64,000 nucleotides of DNA from the NCBI GenBank assembly GCA_903899015.1, contig CAIUHP010000113.1, forward strand, positions 79,069 through 143,068, written 5' to 3'. Below are positions 26,379 through 35,796 of the stretch, one piece after another. Within the stretch, counting starts at the first letter, position 1; the number at the start of each line of letters is the position of its first letter. Both the position numbers and the translations under genes were made by a program. Source of the stretch: an uncultured Armatimonadota bacterium (GTDB lineage: Bacteria > Armatimonadota > Fimbriimonadia > Fimbriimonadales > Fimbriimonadaceae). Below the pieces are notes generated by a model. That model saw only the letters and a list, made by a program, of their open reading frames with translations, searched no databases and had not been told where the DNA came from.

Positions 26379-27683
26379 ATGCCGACTTTTTTACGCCGAC
26401 GACATTTGCTGGTTGGGCTATGTGCATTAGGAGTTGGCTTGACAAGTGGCTGCCAACAAAGCGGCTCCGGCCCAGTAGAAATTACTTATTGGACCGGATG
26501 GTCGGGACATGAGTTTGGGATCCAGCAACGACTTGTCGACCAGTTCAACTCAGCCCACCCGAATATTCACGTGCGTCTGGTAAGTCAGTTTGGAAACTCG
26601 GGCTACCAAAAGGTGCGCATTGCCTTCGCGGGTGACGCAACTCCTGATCTTATGTCGACCGTCTGGTCCGACGAACTGGCTGACTACGCCAAACGAGGTG
26701 TCCTCACTCCCCTTGACGACTACTTGAAAAACTCTCATCGCGATTTCGACCGCGAATACGTTCCTGCTTTACGCAACTCACTTCGCGTTGATGGCAAGGT
26801 ATTCGGAATGGCGGTGACGACCGACACCGGATTCATCGTTTTCAATAAGAAGATCTTCCGAGAAGTTGGGCTGGATCCAAACCATCCGCCATCGACTCCG
26901 AACGAGTTAATGCTTGCATCGAAAGCCTGTACCATTCGGCGGGCTGATGGCGGGTTCGAACGGTTGGGATATCGGCCAGCCGATCTTCGAGTCTGGGCCC
27001 ATGTTTTTGGCGGAGATTGGTACGACTCTCGGACACATAGAATTACTGCCAATAACCCAAAGAACTTAGAAGCCTTACGATGGATGGCCTCCTTCAATGC
27101 CTTCATCGACCCAAACCGCGCTCAGGCCTTTCAGTCAACCTTTGGAAGCGAGAAAACGCCAAACGGCCCCTTCTTCGTTGGGAAGATCGCAATGTGGCAA
27201 ACCGGCGAATGGGCGAGTGAATACTTGCGACGATACGGACCAAACGTTGAGTACGGCTACTTCCCTTTTCCAGCCCCGGTAGGTGGACGCCCAAACACCA
27301 CCTATCAAAACGGGAGCGTCTTTGTCATTCCGAAAGCGTGCAAGCACAAGCAAGAGGCATGGGAGTTCTTAAATTGGCTTACTCAAGAGGGACCCGTTCG
27401 CGAGTTCAGCGGAACAATTGGTAATGTCCCTCCCATTCAATCAGCGGGTGAGGCCCCAAGGTTTAAGAACGATCCTCTCTTTCGATTTGCCGTCTCGCTG
27501 TCTCGGGGTCCTAATGGCTTTGGTCCTCCCGATATTCCGATTTGGCCAACCTATTCTGCTGAGATTGGTCGGGCGGAAGAAAAAGTCATTATGGGGGGCG
27601 AAGATGCGAAAACGGTTCTCGACGACCTTCAGCGCCGCATGGAAAAGGAACTCGCGGAGACCCTAGAGGACCTGAAGCGATGA
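26379..27683 (+). CDS. ABC transporter sugar-binding lipoprotein
   Basis: 434 residues, extracellular solute-binding family 1. The N-terminus has RRRH, a hydrophobic stretch and lipobox LTSGC (Cys at about residue 25), so it is anchored by lipid. The binding domain starts EITYWTGWSGHEF, with NGSVFVIPKACKHKQEAWEFLNWL near the C-terminus, as in maltose/oligosaccharide-binding proteins. It captures an oligosaccharide for the two permeases that follow, with a 4-bp ATGA overlap to the first. The sugar is unknown. Confidence 0.9.
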   Translation: MPTFLRRRHLLVGLCALGVGLTSGCQQSGSGPVEITYWTGWSGHEFGIQQRLVDQFNSAHPNIHVRLVSQFGNSGYQKVRIAFAGDATPDLMSTVWSDELADYAKRGVLTPLDDYLKNSHRDFDREYVPALRNSLRVDGKVFGMAVTTDTGFIVFNKKIFREVGLDPNHPPSTPNELMLASKACTIRRADGGFERLGYRPADLRVWAHVFGGDWYDSRTHRITANNPKNLEALRWMASFNAFIDPNRAQAFQSTFGSEKTPNGPFFVGKIAMWQTGEWASEYLRRYGPNVEYGYFPFPAPVGGRPNTTYQNGSVFVIPKACKHKQEAWEFLNWLTQEGPVREFSGTIGNVPPIQSAGEAPRFKNDPLFRFAVSLSRGPNGFGPPDIPIWPTYSAEIGRAEEKVIMGGEDAKTVLDDLQRRMEKELAETLEDLKR

Positions 27684-28591
27684 AATTATCGTTGCCTAAG
27701 TCCGTAGGTGAAAAACGAAACTTCCGAAACGGCATACTGTTCGCTACGCCGTGGCTGATCGGCATAACCGTCTTTGGGATTTATCCCATCCTTTCCTCGC
27801 TTTACTACAGCTTGTGCAGTTACGATGGAATCCGAAGCCCGAGATTCGTAGGATTACACAACTATCACAAGCTGTTTTTTGAAGACGAACTCTTTTTCAA
27901 ATCGCTCTTAAACACTTTTTATATGGTCGCGGTGGGCGTACCGCTGAGCCTCATTTCTGGACTGAGCATTGCTCTTCTCCTCAATCAGAAAGTGAAAGGA
28001 ATAGCGATATATCGCACCATTTACTATCTACCGAGCGTGGTGCCGGTGATCGCGAGCACGATTTTGTGGTTGTGGCTCCTTAACCCAGACATTGGACTGA
28101 TCAATATTGGCCTTTCGCACCTTGGGATCAAAAACCCGCCTGCCTGGTTAGGCGATCCGTTTTGGTCCAAACCGGCACTTATCATCATGAGCCTTTGGGG
28201 AGTCGGCGGAGGCATGGTGATATATCTGGCAGCCCTTCAGAATGTCTCCGAAACACTGTACGAAGCTGCTTCACTAGATGGGGCCGCCATCATTGCGAAG
28301 TTCCGGCATGTGACTTTGCCCATGATCACACCGGTTATCTTGTTCAATCTCATAACGTCGCTCATCGGTAGTTTTCAATACTTCACGGAAGCCTATGTGA
28401 TGACAAGTGGGGGCCCGCAAGATTCCACGACCTTCTATGCTCTGCACCTTTTCAACGCGGCGTTTCAAGACTTTCACATGGGAGTTGCATCCGCGATGGC
28501 ATGGGTTCTCTTCGTGATCACGCTCGGCTGCGCACTCGTGGTCTTTAAGAGTTCGCTGAAATGGGTCTATTACGACGGTGAGATCAAATGA
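27680..28591 (+). CDS. ABC sugar transporter permease (MalF/UgpA type)
   Basis: 303 residues with six membrane helices. The first is LFATPWLIGITVFGIYPIL and the binding-protein-dependent transport signature EAASLDGAAIIAKFRHVTLPMITPV (EAA motif contacting the ATPase) lies at about 195-220. It forms the importer channel with the next gene's product. Overlaps on both sides (ATGA) mark a tight operon. No ATP-binding subunit is encoded in the operon or the window, so a shared MsiK-type ATPase elsewhere is expected. Confidence 0.93.
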   Translation: MKLSLPKSVGEKRNFRNGILFATPWLIGITVFGIYPILSSLYYSLCSYDGIRSPRFVGLHNYHKLFFEDELFFKSLLNTFYMVAVGVPLSLISGLSIALLLNQKVKGIAIYRTIYYLPSVVPVIASTILWLWLLNPDIGLINIGLSHLGIKNPPAWLGDPFWSKPALIIMSLWGVGGGMVIYLAALQNVSETLYEAASLDGAAIIAKFRHVTLPMITPVILFNLITSLIGSFQYFTEAYVMTSGGPQDSTTFYALHLFNAAFQDFHMGVASAMAWVLFVITLGCALVVFKSSLKWVYYDGEIK

Positions 28592-29418
28592 AATCTCCTA
28601 AGCTTGGACGCACCGTGTTCACCCATGTAATCCTGATTACGATCGGGTTGGTTTTTCTCTTTCCGTTCTACTGGCTCGTAAGCACCGCACTCAAGCCCGA
28701 CGAACAGATTTTCCAGATGCCGCCTGCATGGGTCCCTCATCCCCTCATGTGGGAAAACTTCCCGAAAGCGCTCACCGAAATTCCGTTCTTTCAATACACG
28801 TTTAACACGCTGAAGATCTGTGCGTGCAATGTTTGTGGCACCGTATTGGCGTGTTCACTGGTTGCTTACAGCCTCGCTAAGATCAAGTGGATCGGAAGGG
28901 ATTGGGTTTTCTATTCGCTCATCGCGACCATGATTCTCCCGGGCCAAGTCACGATGATCCCGACTTTCATGATCTTTAAGTGGCTGGGTTGGATTGGCAC
29001 CGTGTTACCGCTGACAGTGCCTCCTTTCCTGGGTGGCGCATTCAGCATTTTCTTGCTGCGGCAGTTCTTCATGACGATTCCTAACGAGTTGTCAGACGCT
29101 GCGCGCATTGACGGCTGCAATGAATTTGGTATTTATTGGCGGATCATCATGCCGCTCGCAAAAACTGGCCTCGTAACGGTCGGACTCTTTGCGTTTATTG
29201 GATCATGGAACGATTTTATGGGTCCACTGCTCTATCTAAACGACGAGCGAAGCTACACCCTTTCCATCGGACTTCAAAAATTCGTCAGTCAACACGGCGC
29301 CGAATGGGGCAAGTTAATGGCGGCATCGACTCTCATGGCTTTGCCCATCGTGATTATTTTCTTCTTCGCCCAACGAGTTTTTGTTAAAGGCGTGATCCTC
29401 ACTGGAAGCAAGGAATAA
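28588..29418 (+). CDS. ABC sugar transporter permease (MalG/UgpE type)
   Basis: 276 residues with six membrane helices, second permease of the importer. The EAA-type motif is DAARIDGCNEFGIYWRIIMPLAKTGLV (about 170-195). LFPFYWLVSTALKPDEQIF near the N-terminus and SWNDFMGPLLYLNDERSYTLSIGLQKF later are typical of MalG/UgpE proteins. It begins inside the stop of the previous permease gene (ATGA) and is followed after 7 bp by an ECF sigma gene. Confidence 0.93.
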   Translation: MKSPKLGRTVFTHVILITIGLVFLFPFYWLVSTALKPDEQIFQMPPAWVPHPLMWENFPKALTEIPFFQYTFNTLKICACNVCGTVLACSLVAYSLAKIKWIGRDWVFYSLIATMILPGQVTMIPTFMIFKWLGWIGTVLPLTVPPFLGGAFSIFLLRQFFMTIPNELSDAARIDGCNEFGIYWRIIMPLAKTGLVTVGLFAFIGSWNDFMGPLLYLNDERSYTLSIGLQKFVSQHGAEWGKLMAASTLMALPIVIIFFFAQRVFVKGVILTGSKE

Positions 29419-29425
29419 TAGTTCT

Positions 29426-29959
29426 GTGGATATTGAGCGCCTGATTAACCGGCACAAAGATGCGGTTTATCGCCAGATGATTCGAACATGTGGCAATCGG
29501 GACGATGCGGAAGATGCACTTGCAGATGCGCTGATGGCGGCCTTCAGAGCTTCCGACAAGCTTCGGGATCCCGCAAATTTCCAAGCATGGCTCGCTCGAA
29601 TCGGGACCCGCTCATGTGCCCGTATGCGGATTCGCGAACGGCTCCTGAAATTCACATCCATCGCGGACTTAGAGGCTAAGGGAATCGAAATGCCCTCTTC
29701 TAGTCCCAGCCCCGACATGCAAGCCGAACTCGCAAATCTCAAATCGTGCGTAACAGGAGCAGTTGAATCTCTGCCAGACGTTTATCGCGAAGTCTATTTA
29801 CGTCGCGAAATAGTCGGCGACAGGGCCGAGGAAGTAGCGAGCGATCTTGGATTAACCATCGCTGCCCTCAAGTCTCGGCTCCATCGAGCTCGACAGCTGA
29901 TGAGAGAATCTCTGGATTCAGGCCTAGGATGCAAGAGCCTGGCTGACTCCATCGATTGA
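29426..29959 (+). CDS. ECF-type RNA polymerase sigma factor (second)
   Basis: 177 residues from GTG 29426. Region 2 (about 5-70: INRHKDAVYRQMIRTCGNRDDAEDALADALMAAFR) and region 4 (about 115-165: LPDVYREVYLRREIVGDRAEEVASDLGLTIAALKSRLHRARQLMRE) are clear. There is no extra domain and no anti-sigma gene beside it. It starts only 7 bp after the second permease stop, in line with the importer operon, so sugar uptake and this sigma factor are probably co-expressed. Its last 36 bp overlap the end of the convergent OsmC gene. Confidence 0.82.
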   Translation: MDIERLINRHKDAVYRQMIRTCGNRDDAEDALADALMAAFRASDKLRDPANFQAWLARIGTRSCARMRIRERLLKFTSIADLEAKGIEMPSSSPSPDMQAELANLKSCVTGAVESLPDVYREVYLRREIVGDRAEEVASDLGLTIAALKSRLHRARQLMRESLDSGLGCKSLADSID

Positions 29960-30379
29960 GCCCTGACCAACAATTTCGAAAACCGAACTTACAGTTGGCC
30001 CTGCCCTTAGTGTCGCAATCGCAGTGCAGTATTTTTCATCGCTCAGCTTTACCGCCTGCTCGACCGCGACCGGGTCTAAGTTCTCTCCTTCGATGATATG
30101 ATGAAACACGATATCGACGTAGGGCTTTGGATAGGTTTCGCTCTTTCGTTGCTGGCCCTCAACCTCAATTCGGTAAGACGTGACCTTTTGACGTTTCTTT
30201 TCCAAAATCTGCATGACATCGATACCAGAACAAGCTGCTCCCGCTGCAAGAAAGGCTTCCATCGGTGTCGGTCCCAGGTCCTGACCACCCACTTCAGGAT
30301 AGGCATCCATCATGAATTTATTCCCTGTTGGAGGCGTAGCTTCGAAGGCTCTCTTGCCTTTCCATTCAACTTGAATCAC
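29924..30379 (-). CDS. OsmC family peroxiredoxin-like protein
   Basis: 151 residues of the OsmC/Ohr family. LGPTPMEAFLAAGAACSGIDVMQILEKKRQ carries the first catalytic cysteine, and the second is in AVKLSDEKYCTAIATLRAG, about 55 residues later. These two Cys reduce organic hydroperoxides with a thiol reductant. A thioredoxin gene lies immediately upstream with a 4-bp ATGA overlap and could supply that reductant (inference). It ends within the convergent sigma gene. Confidence 0.85.
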   Translation of the reverse strand: MIQVEWKGKRAFEATPPTGNKFMMDAYPEVGGQDLGPTPMEAFLAAGAACSGIDVMQILEKKRQKVTSYRIEVEGQQRKSETYPKPYVDIVFHHIIEGENLDPVAVEQAVKLSDEKYCTAIATLRAGPTVSSVFEIVGQGSIDGVSQALAS

Positions 30380-30738
30380 TTTATTTCTCCTTTTGGTGGC
30401 ACATGCATCCGAATCTCATTTACTAAGGTTGCTAACGGCTGAACGCCTACAAGCACTTTCAAAACGTCCGGTCCTTGCATAAGAACACACGTCGGGATGC
30501 TTCGGATGTTGAAAGCGGAGGCGATCTCGCGCTCCTTGTCCACATTCACCTTTGCGACTCGAACTTCTCCGCGAAGTTCGTTTTCCACTGCTTCTAGAAT
30601 CGGCCCCATCGTTCGACATGGACCGCACCATGGTGCCCAAAAGTCAATCAATATGGGGGTCGAATCCTGAATGACGATCTGTCTAAACGTGTCTTTCTTC
30701 AGATCAATCAGTTGGGAATGAATCTCTGGTTGTCTCAT
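30376..30738 (-). CDS. Thioredoxin
   Basis: About 120 residues from ATG 30738; the frame is open to 30765. The active site WCGPC is in FWAPWCGPCRTMGPILE at about residues 35-39, with the cis-Pro in IRSIPTCVLM. The N-terminal ~20 residues extend slightly past classic thioredoxin, but no export signal is present, so it is cytoplasmic. It keeps thiols reduced and overlaps the OsmC gene by 4 bp, which suggests a peroxide-defence unit. Confidence 0.9.
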   Translation of the reverse strand: MRQPEIHSQLIDLKKDTFRQIVIQDSTPILIDFWAPWCGPCRTMGPILEAVENELRGEVRVAKVNVDKEREIASAFNIRSIPTCVLMQGPDVLKVLVGVQPLATLVNEIRMHVPPKGEIK

Positions 30739-30771
30739 GCCTTGGTAGAGACAACCAGCAAACAAAAGGAT

Positions 30772-31761
30772 TCAAGCTCGAGGATGAGACTGGAAGAATT
30801 TCCAAATCTCGTGGGTTGCATCGACGGAATTTAAGCTGGGTCCTACAAATCTTGAGGGCAGCCCAGCCTCTTCTCCGCCTGGCCACATGTGGCCTTGCCC
30901 CTTGATAATCCACTCTTGAAAGCTGGGGCCAAATTCAACAACCGTTTTCGTTCGGTCGTCAGAACGAATAACGGATTGAGTGCGGATCCCCATGCCTTTC
31001 GCCCACTCAGCTAGCTGATTTTGAACAGGTGGTACTTCGCGCGAGTTCCAAGGTGTCTTTTGAATCCCTCCCGCGAGGGGATTCAACGGATCCTTATCTC
31101 CGATAAGATAAAGCGTTGGTATCGGTTGCTTAAGAATGGGATCTCTTTCCGTCATCTGGCCCGCTACCATTGCCACCGCGGCTACTCGACAATTTGGGCT
31201 GGCTGCATACCGGAACGCCATTGAAGAGCCATTTGAATGACCGCAAAGGAATATACGTTTTGAATCTATTTTGAATCGAGATTGCATGCGATCAAATAGA
31301 TCATCTAGAAATTTTAGGTCATCAATATTTGATCGGACAGCAGCTGTTGAAACTTGCCCAGTGCGCCATATGCGAGGATTGGTTAGGAAATTGGGAACTG
31401 CTCGAACCCTAGCTGGAAGACCATCTGGAGCGACCACGATGAATCGTCCCAATTCCGCCTGTTTCTCCCAACCGTTTCTTGTCAGGTACATCTCCCCCTC
31501 ACCGCCTGCTCCGTGGAGGACCATTACGAGAGGAGTCATTTCACTCAAATCGAGGCTCTTAGGTACATAAAGACAATAAGTCCGTACCCGTCCGTCGCTA
31601 GTTATTCGAAGTTTCTGGAGTCCAGTTTCTCGTTCTGGCGCATCCGCCCTCGCCTGCTGCATTGAGAAATATCTCACTCTGCGCATCATCATCGAAGCCG
31701 CTAGCAAGATCGGAATCGAAATAATCAGCAACAGTAGGATGGAAAAGAGCCGACGTACCAT
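30772..31761 (-). CDS. Secreted esterase of the PHB depolymerase/feruloyl esterase (LpqC) family
   Basis: 329 residues with an N-terminal membrane anchor or uncleaved signal (about 5-27, LFSILLLLIISIPILLAASMM). An alpha/beta hydrolase fold follows: oxyanion segment VLHGAGGEGEMY, nucleophile in LCGHSNGSSMAFRYA, acid in LIGDKDPLNPLAGG and catalytic His in IKGQGHMWPGG. This arrangement matches poly(3-hydroxybutyrate) depolymerase-like and feruloyl esterases. Given the surrounding hydrolases, a plant-polysaccharide ester is a plausible substrate (inference). Confidence 0.85.
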   Translation of the reverse strand: MVRRLFSILLLLIISIPILLAASMMMRRVRYFSMQQARADAPERETGLQKLRITSDGRVRTYCLYVPKSLDLSEMTPLVMVLHGAGGEGEMYLTRNGWEKQAELGRFIVVAPDGLPARVRAVPNFLTNPRIWRTGQVSTAAVRSNIDDLKFLDDLFDRMQSRFKIDSKRIFLCGHSNGSSMAFRYAASPNCRVAAVAMVAGQMTERDPILKQPIPTLYLIGDKDPLNPLAGGIQKTPWNSREVPPVQNQLAEWAKGMGIRTQSVIRSDDRTKTVVEFGPSFQEWIIKGQGHMWPGGEEAGLPSRFVGPSLNSVDATHEIWKFFQSHPRA

Positions 31762-31841
31762 TCATGGATAGTCGCTACGATCCTGTGATTTGTTCAGTAG
31801 CGAGCCCACGGGATCAACTTGAGTTACTCGTGAGGCATGGA

Positions 31842-33176
31842 TTATCTCGTGCCAGACTTTGCCCCACCTTTTGGAGCCGATCGAACTAGGGCTTTCATTT
31901 CGGAATCGGACGGTAGGTAAATGCCAAGTTTCTTTTCTTCCGTCTGGAGCGAACTATTCAACTCAATCACGATCTGCTTGCCAGCTTTCTTCATCACGAG
32001 TGGCTTATGGTCAAGTGGATTGATGATGTCCGAAAAGGTTTCTTGTTCGGCAATTGGGTGCCGCTTCAGGGCGCGCGCAAGCGCAACATAAGACAGGCGG
32101 CGTGCTTCCCAAATTTGATCGTGGTACAAGTTGTCCGAGTTTGTTAATGAGCCTGACGCCAATTTCTGATAGATGTCTCCACCTGTCGGATAGGCGAGCA
32201 GGGATCGTTGCAGGTTCTCCCATTCGTTTTGAATAATTGGCAGACGATTTTGAACGGGCAACGAACAAGCTTCGATTATTTTCCTAGTCGAACGTGCTAT
32301 CTCCACGTCCGCCTTGCGCCGGCTAAAGATAAGGGGGGCAAATCTCTCAGCTGGTGCAATGTTCTCAGACTTAATTCCTAAGTCGGCAAGACCTTTGGCG
32401 GTCGTTGATAACTCCAGCACGGAACGGACCATCAGCAATTCATCGCGATGCATACGCGAAAGGTTGACCTTTGGCCAGTTCTTGATGGCTTGTTCAAGAG
32501 CGGTTTGATAGGCGGGAATTGAAGGGTGGGTATAGCTCCAAAGCGCTATCCTTCGCACGCCAATAAGGTAGATCGATTCACTCACCAGAGTCGCGATGGT
32601 CGTCTCTTCTTCATTACTATGCTTCGCAATAACAAAGACTTTATGAATGTCTCGAAGCGCACCTCCTGGATTGTTCGAAGCCACTTCGACAGAGCCGCAT
32701 AGCGCGAGAAGCTTTGCTCCAGCCTTCATATCGGCATACTCGGGCAATAGAACCGCAGCGCCTTTAGCCCAGTCTCGCTTAAACCAGCATCTAGGGAGCA
32801 CAGTCGCCTTTTCAAGCAAGCTTAGAGAATGGGATTCCTTAGCCAAAATGTCTTTGAGGGCTCCCAATTGCTCACTCTTAGAATCAAATATTATGGAAAT
32901 CTCTGATTCAAATGCCGATGCTGGCAAATCCCAGTGGTGCCGAAGATCTCGATAGTAGCGAGCTGAATTTTCAGACTCAGCCGCAGTTGGAATGGACGTT
33001 GCAAACTCTTGCCACGTGGTAGGAATATTCGAGTTTCGTGCTAACTCGAGTTCTCTATCGATCGCAGATTGTTGCAGGCGAGCTTCAATGCGGTCATACA
33101 CCAACTTCCCAATCAGGCAGATCACGATCAGGATCGCAAAACTTCGAAGACATCCAGATAGGGTTCGGTTTTTCAT
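31842..33176 (-). CDS. Unrecognised membrane-anchored protein
   Basis: About 444 residues from ATG 33176; the longer frame runs into the divergent hydrolase gene and lacks coding character. One N-terminal helix (about 9-27, CLRSFAILIVICLIGKLVY) anchors a mostly helical soluble part, with segments such as GGALRDIHKVFVIAKHSNEEETTIATLVSESIYLIGVRRIALW. There is no recognised domain, catalytic motif or repeat. The helical, tetratricopeptide-like composition suggests a scaffold, but that is a guess. Helix polarity places the bulk outside the cytoplasm. Confidence 0.72.
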   Translation of the reverse strand: MKNRTLSGCLRSFAILIVICLIGKLVYDRIEARLQQSAIDRELELARNSNIPTTWQEFATSIPTAAESENSARYYRDLRHHWDLPASAFESEISIIFDSKSEQLGALKDILAKESHSLSLLEKATVLPRCWFKRDWAKGAAVLLPEYADMKAGAKLLALCGSVEVASNNPGGALRDIHKVFVIAKHSNEEETTIATLVSESIYLIGVRRIALWSYTHPSIPAYQTALEQAIKNWPKVNLSRMHRDELLMVRSVLELSTTAKGLADLGIKSENIAPAERFAPLIFSRRKADVEIARSTRKIIEACSLPVQNRLPIIQNEWENLQRSLLAYPTGGDIYQKLASGSLTNSDNLYHDQIWEARRLSYVALARALKRHPIAEQETFSDIINPLDHKPLVMKKAGKQIVIELNSSLQTEEKKLGIYLPSDSEMKALVRSAPKGGAKSGTR

Positions 33177-33303
33177 GGAGAGAAAACGAAGTAGGTGGTA
33201 ACACCTCAACGTCAAGGCGAATCGGTAAGGATAAAAGGTTCGTGTTACACTGAATACCCGGTAATTCGGTTTACTGTTTGCTGTGGGAGCTGACTTGAAA
33301 CCT

Positions 33304-35796
33304 ATGCGATTGCCGCGACGATTGACTTTTTCTTTGGGCCTGACACTGGTCACGTGTATCACATTTGCGAGCGTAGAATTTCCCGGGCCCCAACCTGGCA
33401 AGGCCCAAGCCAACAAAGTCAAAAATGCTTTCTCGCTTGGAAACAATGTGTTGCAATCCACGTGGATCTGGGATCAAGGGCACCTTCAGACATGCAAATT
33501 AGTCAATCGACTCGAGTCAGGAACTTATAACCAGAAAGGGACTCAATTGTTTCGACTTGCGACTCAGCCAGTCAAGCCTATTTCGGGAGCTTACGTTGGA
33601 GTGCGCATAGAAACCAGCCGGATCGTTGTTGTCGCTTCGGCAGACAATAAAACTTGGTCCGAACTTACCTCTTACCCTCAGTCCGATTTTCCTGGAGAGC
33701 CTAAAACAATTCGAATTGGGAAAATGAATTTGAAGGGGGAGCCAGCAAACAATCCGGGCGACCTTGGTCCAATTGGAACGTCGACCGTTTCCCATTTGAG
33801 CTTCGCGGATGCTCGACCAATCGAAATCAGAGCCCATGCTCATGAAGGATTCTCGAGGACTTATGCGTTTCCAACTGGAAAAACGCTTGTCTCTTGCCTT
33901 ATTGACAAGCAATCTGACCAAGGCATGACATGGGGACCGGCGATGGAGGTCGTTTTCCCTCGAAAAAACAAATTCATCCTAGTTGGCCTGCGTGAAAAGA
34001 ACTCCGTCTTCAATGTGATTACCGACAAGGGCGAGCGCATCCTTAGTCAGGCCGTCAACAACACCCCAACTTTCGACTTACCGGCCACGTTGTTTACCTG
34101 CCCAAATCCACCAAGAATCATTTCCCTTCATGCCGACCCTCAAGGAATTCGCGTTGCCGATCAATCTTCTGGTGTCGGTCTTGAGGCAAACTTCGTGTCT
34201 CCTTCGGGAATTCATGCCAAGTGGCGCGCCGAGCTAAGGGATGGCTCCAATTACATCCATCAATCGATCGAATTCTCGACGACAAAAATGCGAATTCCGA
34301 TTTCTGGTGTTGAATTTGCCGATTATAAGCTGCCCCAAGCTAAAACTATCGGTACCGTTCCAGGGTGCCCCGTTGCCGGAAGTGGAGTGTTCATGGGCGT
34401 GGAGATGCCGGGCGCGATAAGTCAGACCGACGGAATCGGTAGCCGGATTTCATTCGGATGCCAGCTTGTCTTGTCGCCAACTCAAACGTTCAAATTTGGC
34501 TCGGTCGTGGGTGTCGCACCGCAGGGCCAACTCCGAAGATCGTTCCTTTACTACATAGAACGAGAACGTGCGCGACCTTCATCACCATTCCTGCACTACA
34601 ACTGCTGGTATGACCTTGGTTTTGGCGTGGATGCCGAGAAAATGCTTGATGCAGCTAATCAGTTCAATCTGGAGTTGGTTCAAAAACGAGGCGTCAAGGT
34701 TCAGTCTTACTTGATCGATGACGGTTGGGACGATTCGAGCAAAGGGCTCTGGATCGAGAATGAAGAAAAGTTTCCTGGAGGTTTTAAGTCGCTTAAGCCC
34801 AAAATGGATGCCCTCGGCGCTAATCTCGCAATTTGGATTTCACCTCTTGGAGGTTACGGAGGTTCGGAAGAGCGAACCACTGATGCGCGGAAATTGGGGA
34901 TCATTCCTAAAGGAGCGGCCCTAGACCTTGCCTATCCTGGCTATAAGCAATGGTTCCAAGATCGGTGCCTCAAACTCATGCGCGAAGATGGAGTTAACGC
35001 GTTCAAGTGGGATCGGGCGGGAGATGGAGTGAGCCCTCACTTTATGGCTTTGCTGGACATCGCGAGTAACTTGCGTAAAGTGAACCGTAATGTTTTTATC
35101 AATGTGACAGTTGGAACTTGGCCCTCTCCGTTCTGGCTGAATCATGTCGACTCAACTTGGCGTAACGGAAGCGCTGATGTAGGTTGGACAGGAAAAGGTG
35201 ACATGCGTGAGAAATGGATCACCTTTCGAGATGGAAATTGCAAGCGCATGTTCGTTGACCGATCACCTCTGTATCCGCTGAACTCCGTCATGCACCACGG
35301 CATCGTTCACGGTCGTAACTTTCAAGGTGAACCTATCGGCAAAACCGGTCCACACTTGAAAAATGAAGCGCGATCCTATTTTGCAAACGGGACGTCCCTT
35401 CAGGAGTTGTATCTAACCCCTTCGATGATGGATCAATCCGCTTGGGATGATGTCGCTCAGGCGGCTAAGTGGGCACAGGCCAACTCTGACGTTTTGGTGG
35501 ACTCACATTGGGTCGGTGGAGATCCGTTACAGCTACAGATCTACGGCTACGCGTCATGGAATAGTCAGAAAGGGACGCTTATGCTTCGCAATCCGGACGA
35601 CAAGCCTCAGATAATGACTCTTGACCCGGCCGTTCTATTCGACTTGCCAAGTGATGCACCGACCCGGTATTCCATGCAATCTCCATTCCCGGACCAAAGA
35701 ATTCAAACGATCAGTGAAGTCTCGAGTAAGAACCCGATCACATTCGAGCTGCAACCATTCGAGGTTTTGGTTTTCGATGCGCGGCCAAAGAAGTAA
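33304..35796 (+). CDS. Secreted clan GH-D-like glycosidase (alpha-galactosidase type)
   Basis: About 830 residues. ATG 33304 begins a signal peptide (about 1-25, TFSLGLTLVTCITFAS); GTG 33283 is an alternative start. An N-terminal beta-sandwich (to about 400) precedes a TIM barrel with YLIDDGWDDSSKGLW, LAIWISPLGGYGG, VNAFKWDRAGDG (likely nucleophile Asp in the WDR turn) and DVGWTGKGDMREKW, in the order expected for GH36/GH27-like enzymes. A C-terminal beta domain follows. The exact family and sugar cannot be fixed; relatives are often annotated as alpha-galactosidase or enterotoxin. The convergent downstream gene abuts its stop with no gap. Confidence 0.68.
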   Translation: MRLPRRLTFSLGLTLVTCITFASVEFPGPQPGKAQANKVKNAFSLGNNVLQSTWIWDQGHLQTCKLVNRLESGTYNQKGTQLFRLATQPVKPISGAYVGVRIETSRIVVVASADNKTWSELTSYPQSDFPGEPKTIRIGKMNLKGEPANNPGDLGPIGTSTVSHLSFADARPIEIRAHAHEGFSRTYAFPTGKTLVSCLIDKQSDQGMTWGPAMEVVFPRKNKFILVGLREKNSVFNVITDKGERILSQAVNNTPTFDLPATLFTCPNPPRIISLHADPQGIRVADQSSGVGLEANFVSPSGIHAKWRAELRDGSNYIHQSIEFSTTKMRIPISGVEFADYKLPQAKTIGTVPGCPVAGSGVFMGVEMPGAISQTDGIGSRISFGCQLVLSPTQTFKFGSVVGVAPQGQLRRSFLYYIERERARPSSPFLHYNCWYDLGFGVDAEKMLDAANQFNLELVQKRGVKVQSYLIDDGWDDSSKGLWIENEEKFPGGFKSLKPKMDALGANLAIWISPLGGYGGSEERTTDARKLGIIPKGAALDLAYPGYKQWFQDRCLKLMREDGVNAFKWDRAGDGVSPHFMALLDIASNLRKVNRNVFINVTVGTWPSPFWLNHVDSTWRNGSADVGWTGKGDMREKWITFRDGNCKRMFVDRSPLYPLNSVMHHGIVHGRNFQGEPIGKTGPHLKNEARSYFANGTSLQELYLTPSMMDQSAWDDVAQAAKWAQANSDVLVDSHWVGGDPLQLQIYGYASWNSQKGTLMLRNPDDKPQIMTLDPAVLFDLPSDAPTRYSMQSPFPDQRIQTISEVSSKNPITFELQPFEVLVFDARPKK

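Noticed and set aside
33177..33461. N-terminal extension of the unknown minus-strand protein
   Set aside because: Overlaps the divergent GH-D-like gene; ATG 33176 followed by a membrane anchor is a natural start.
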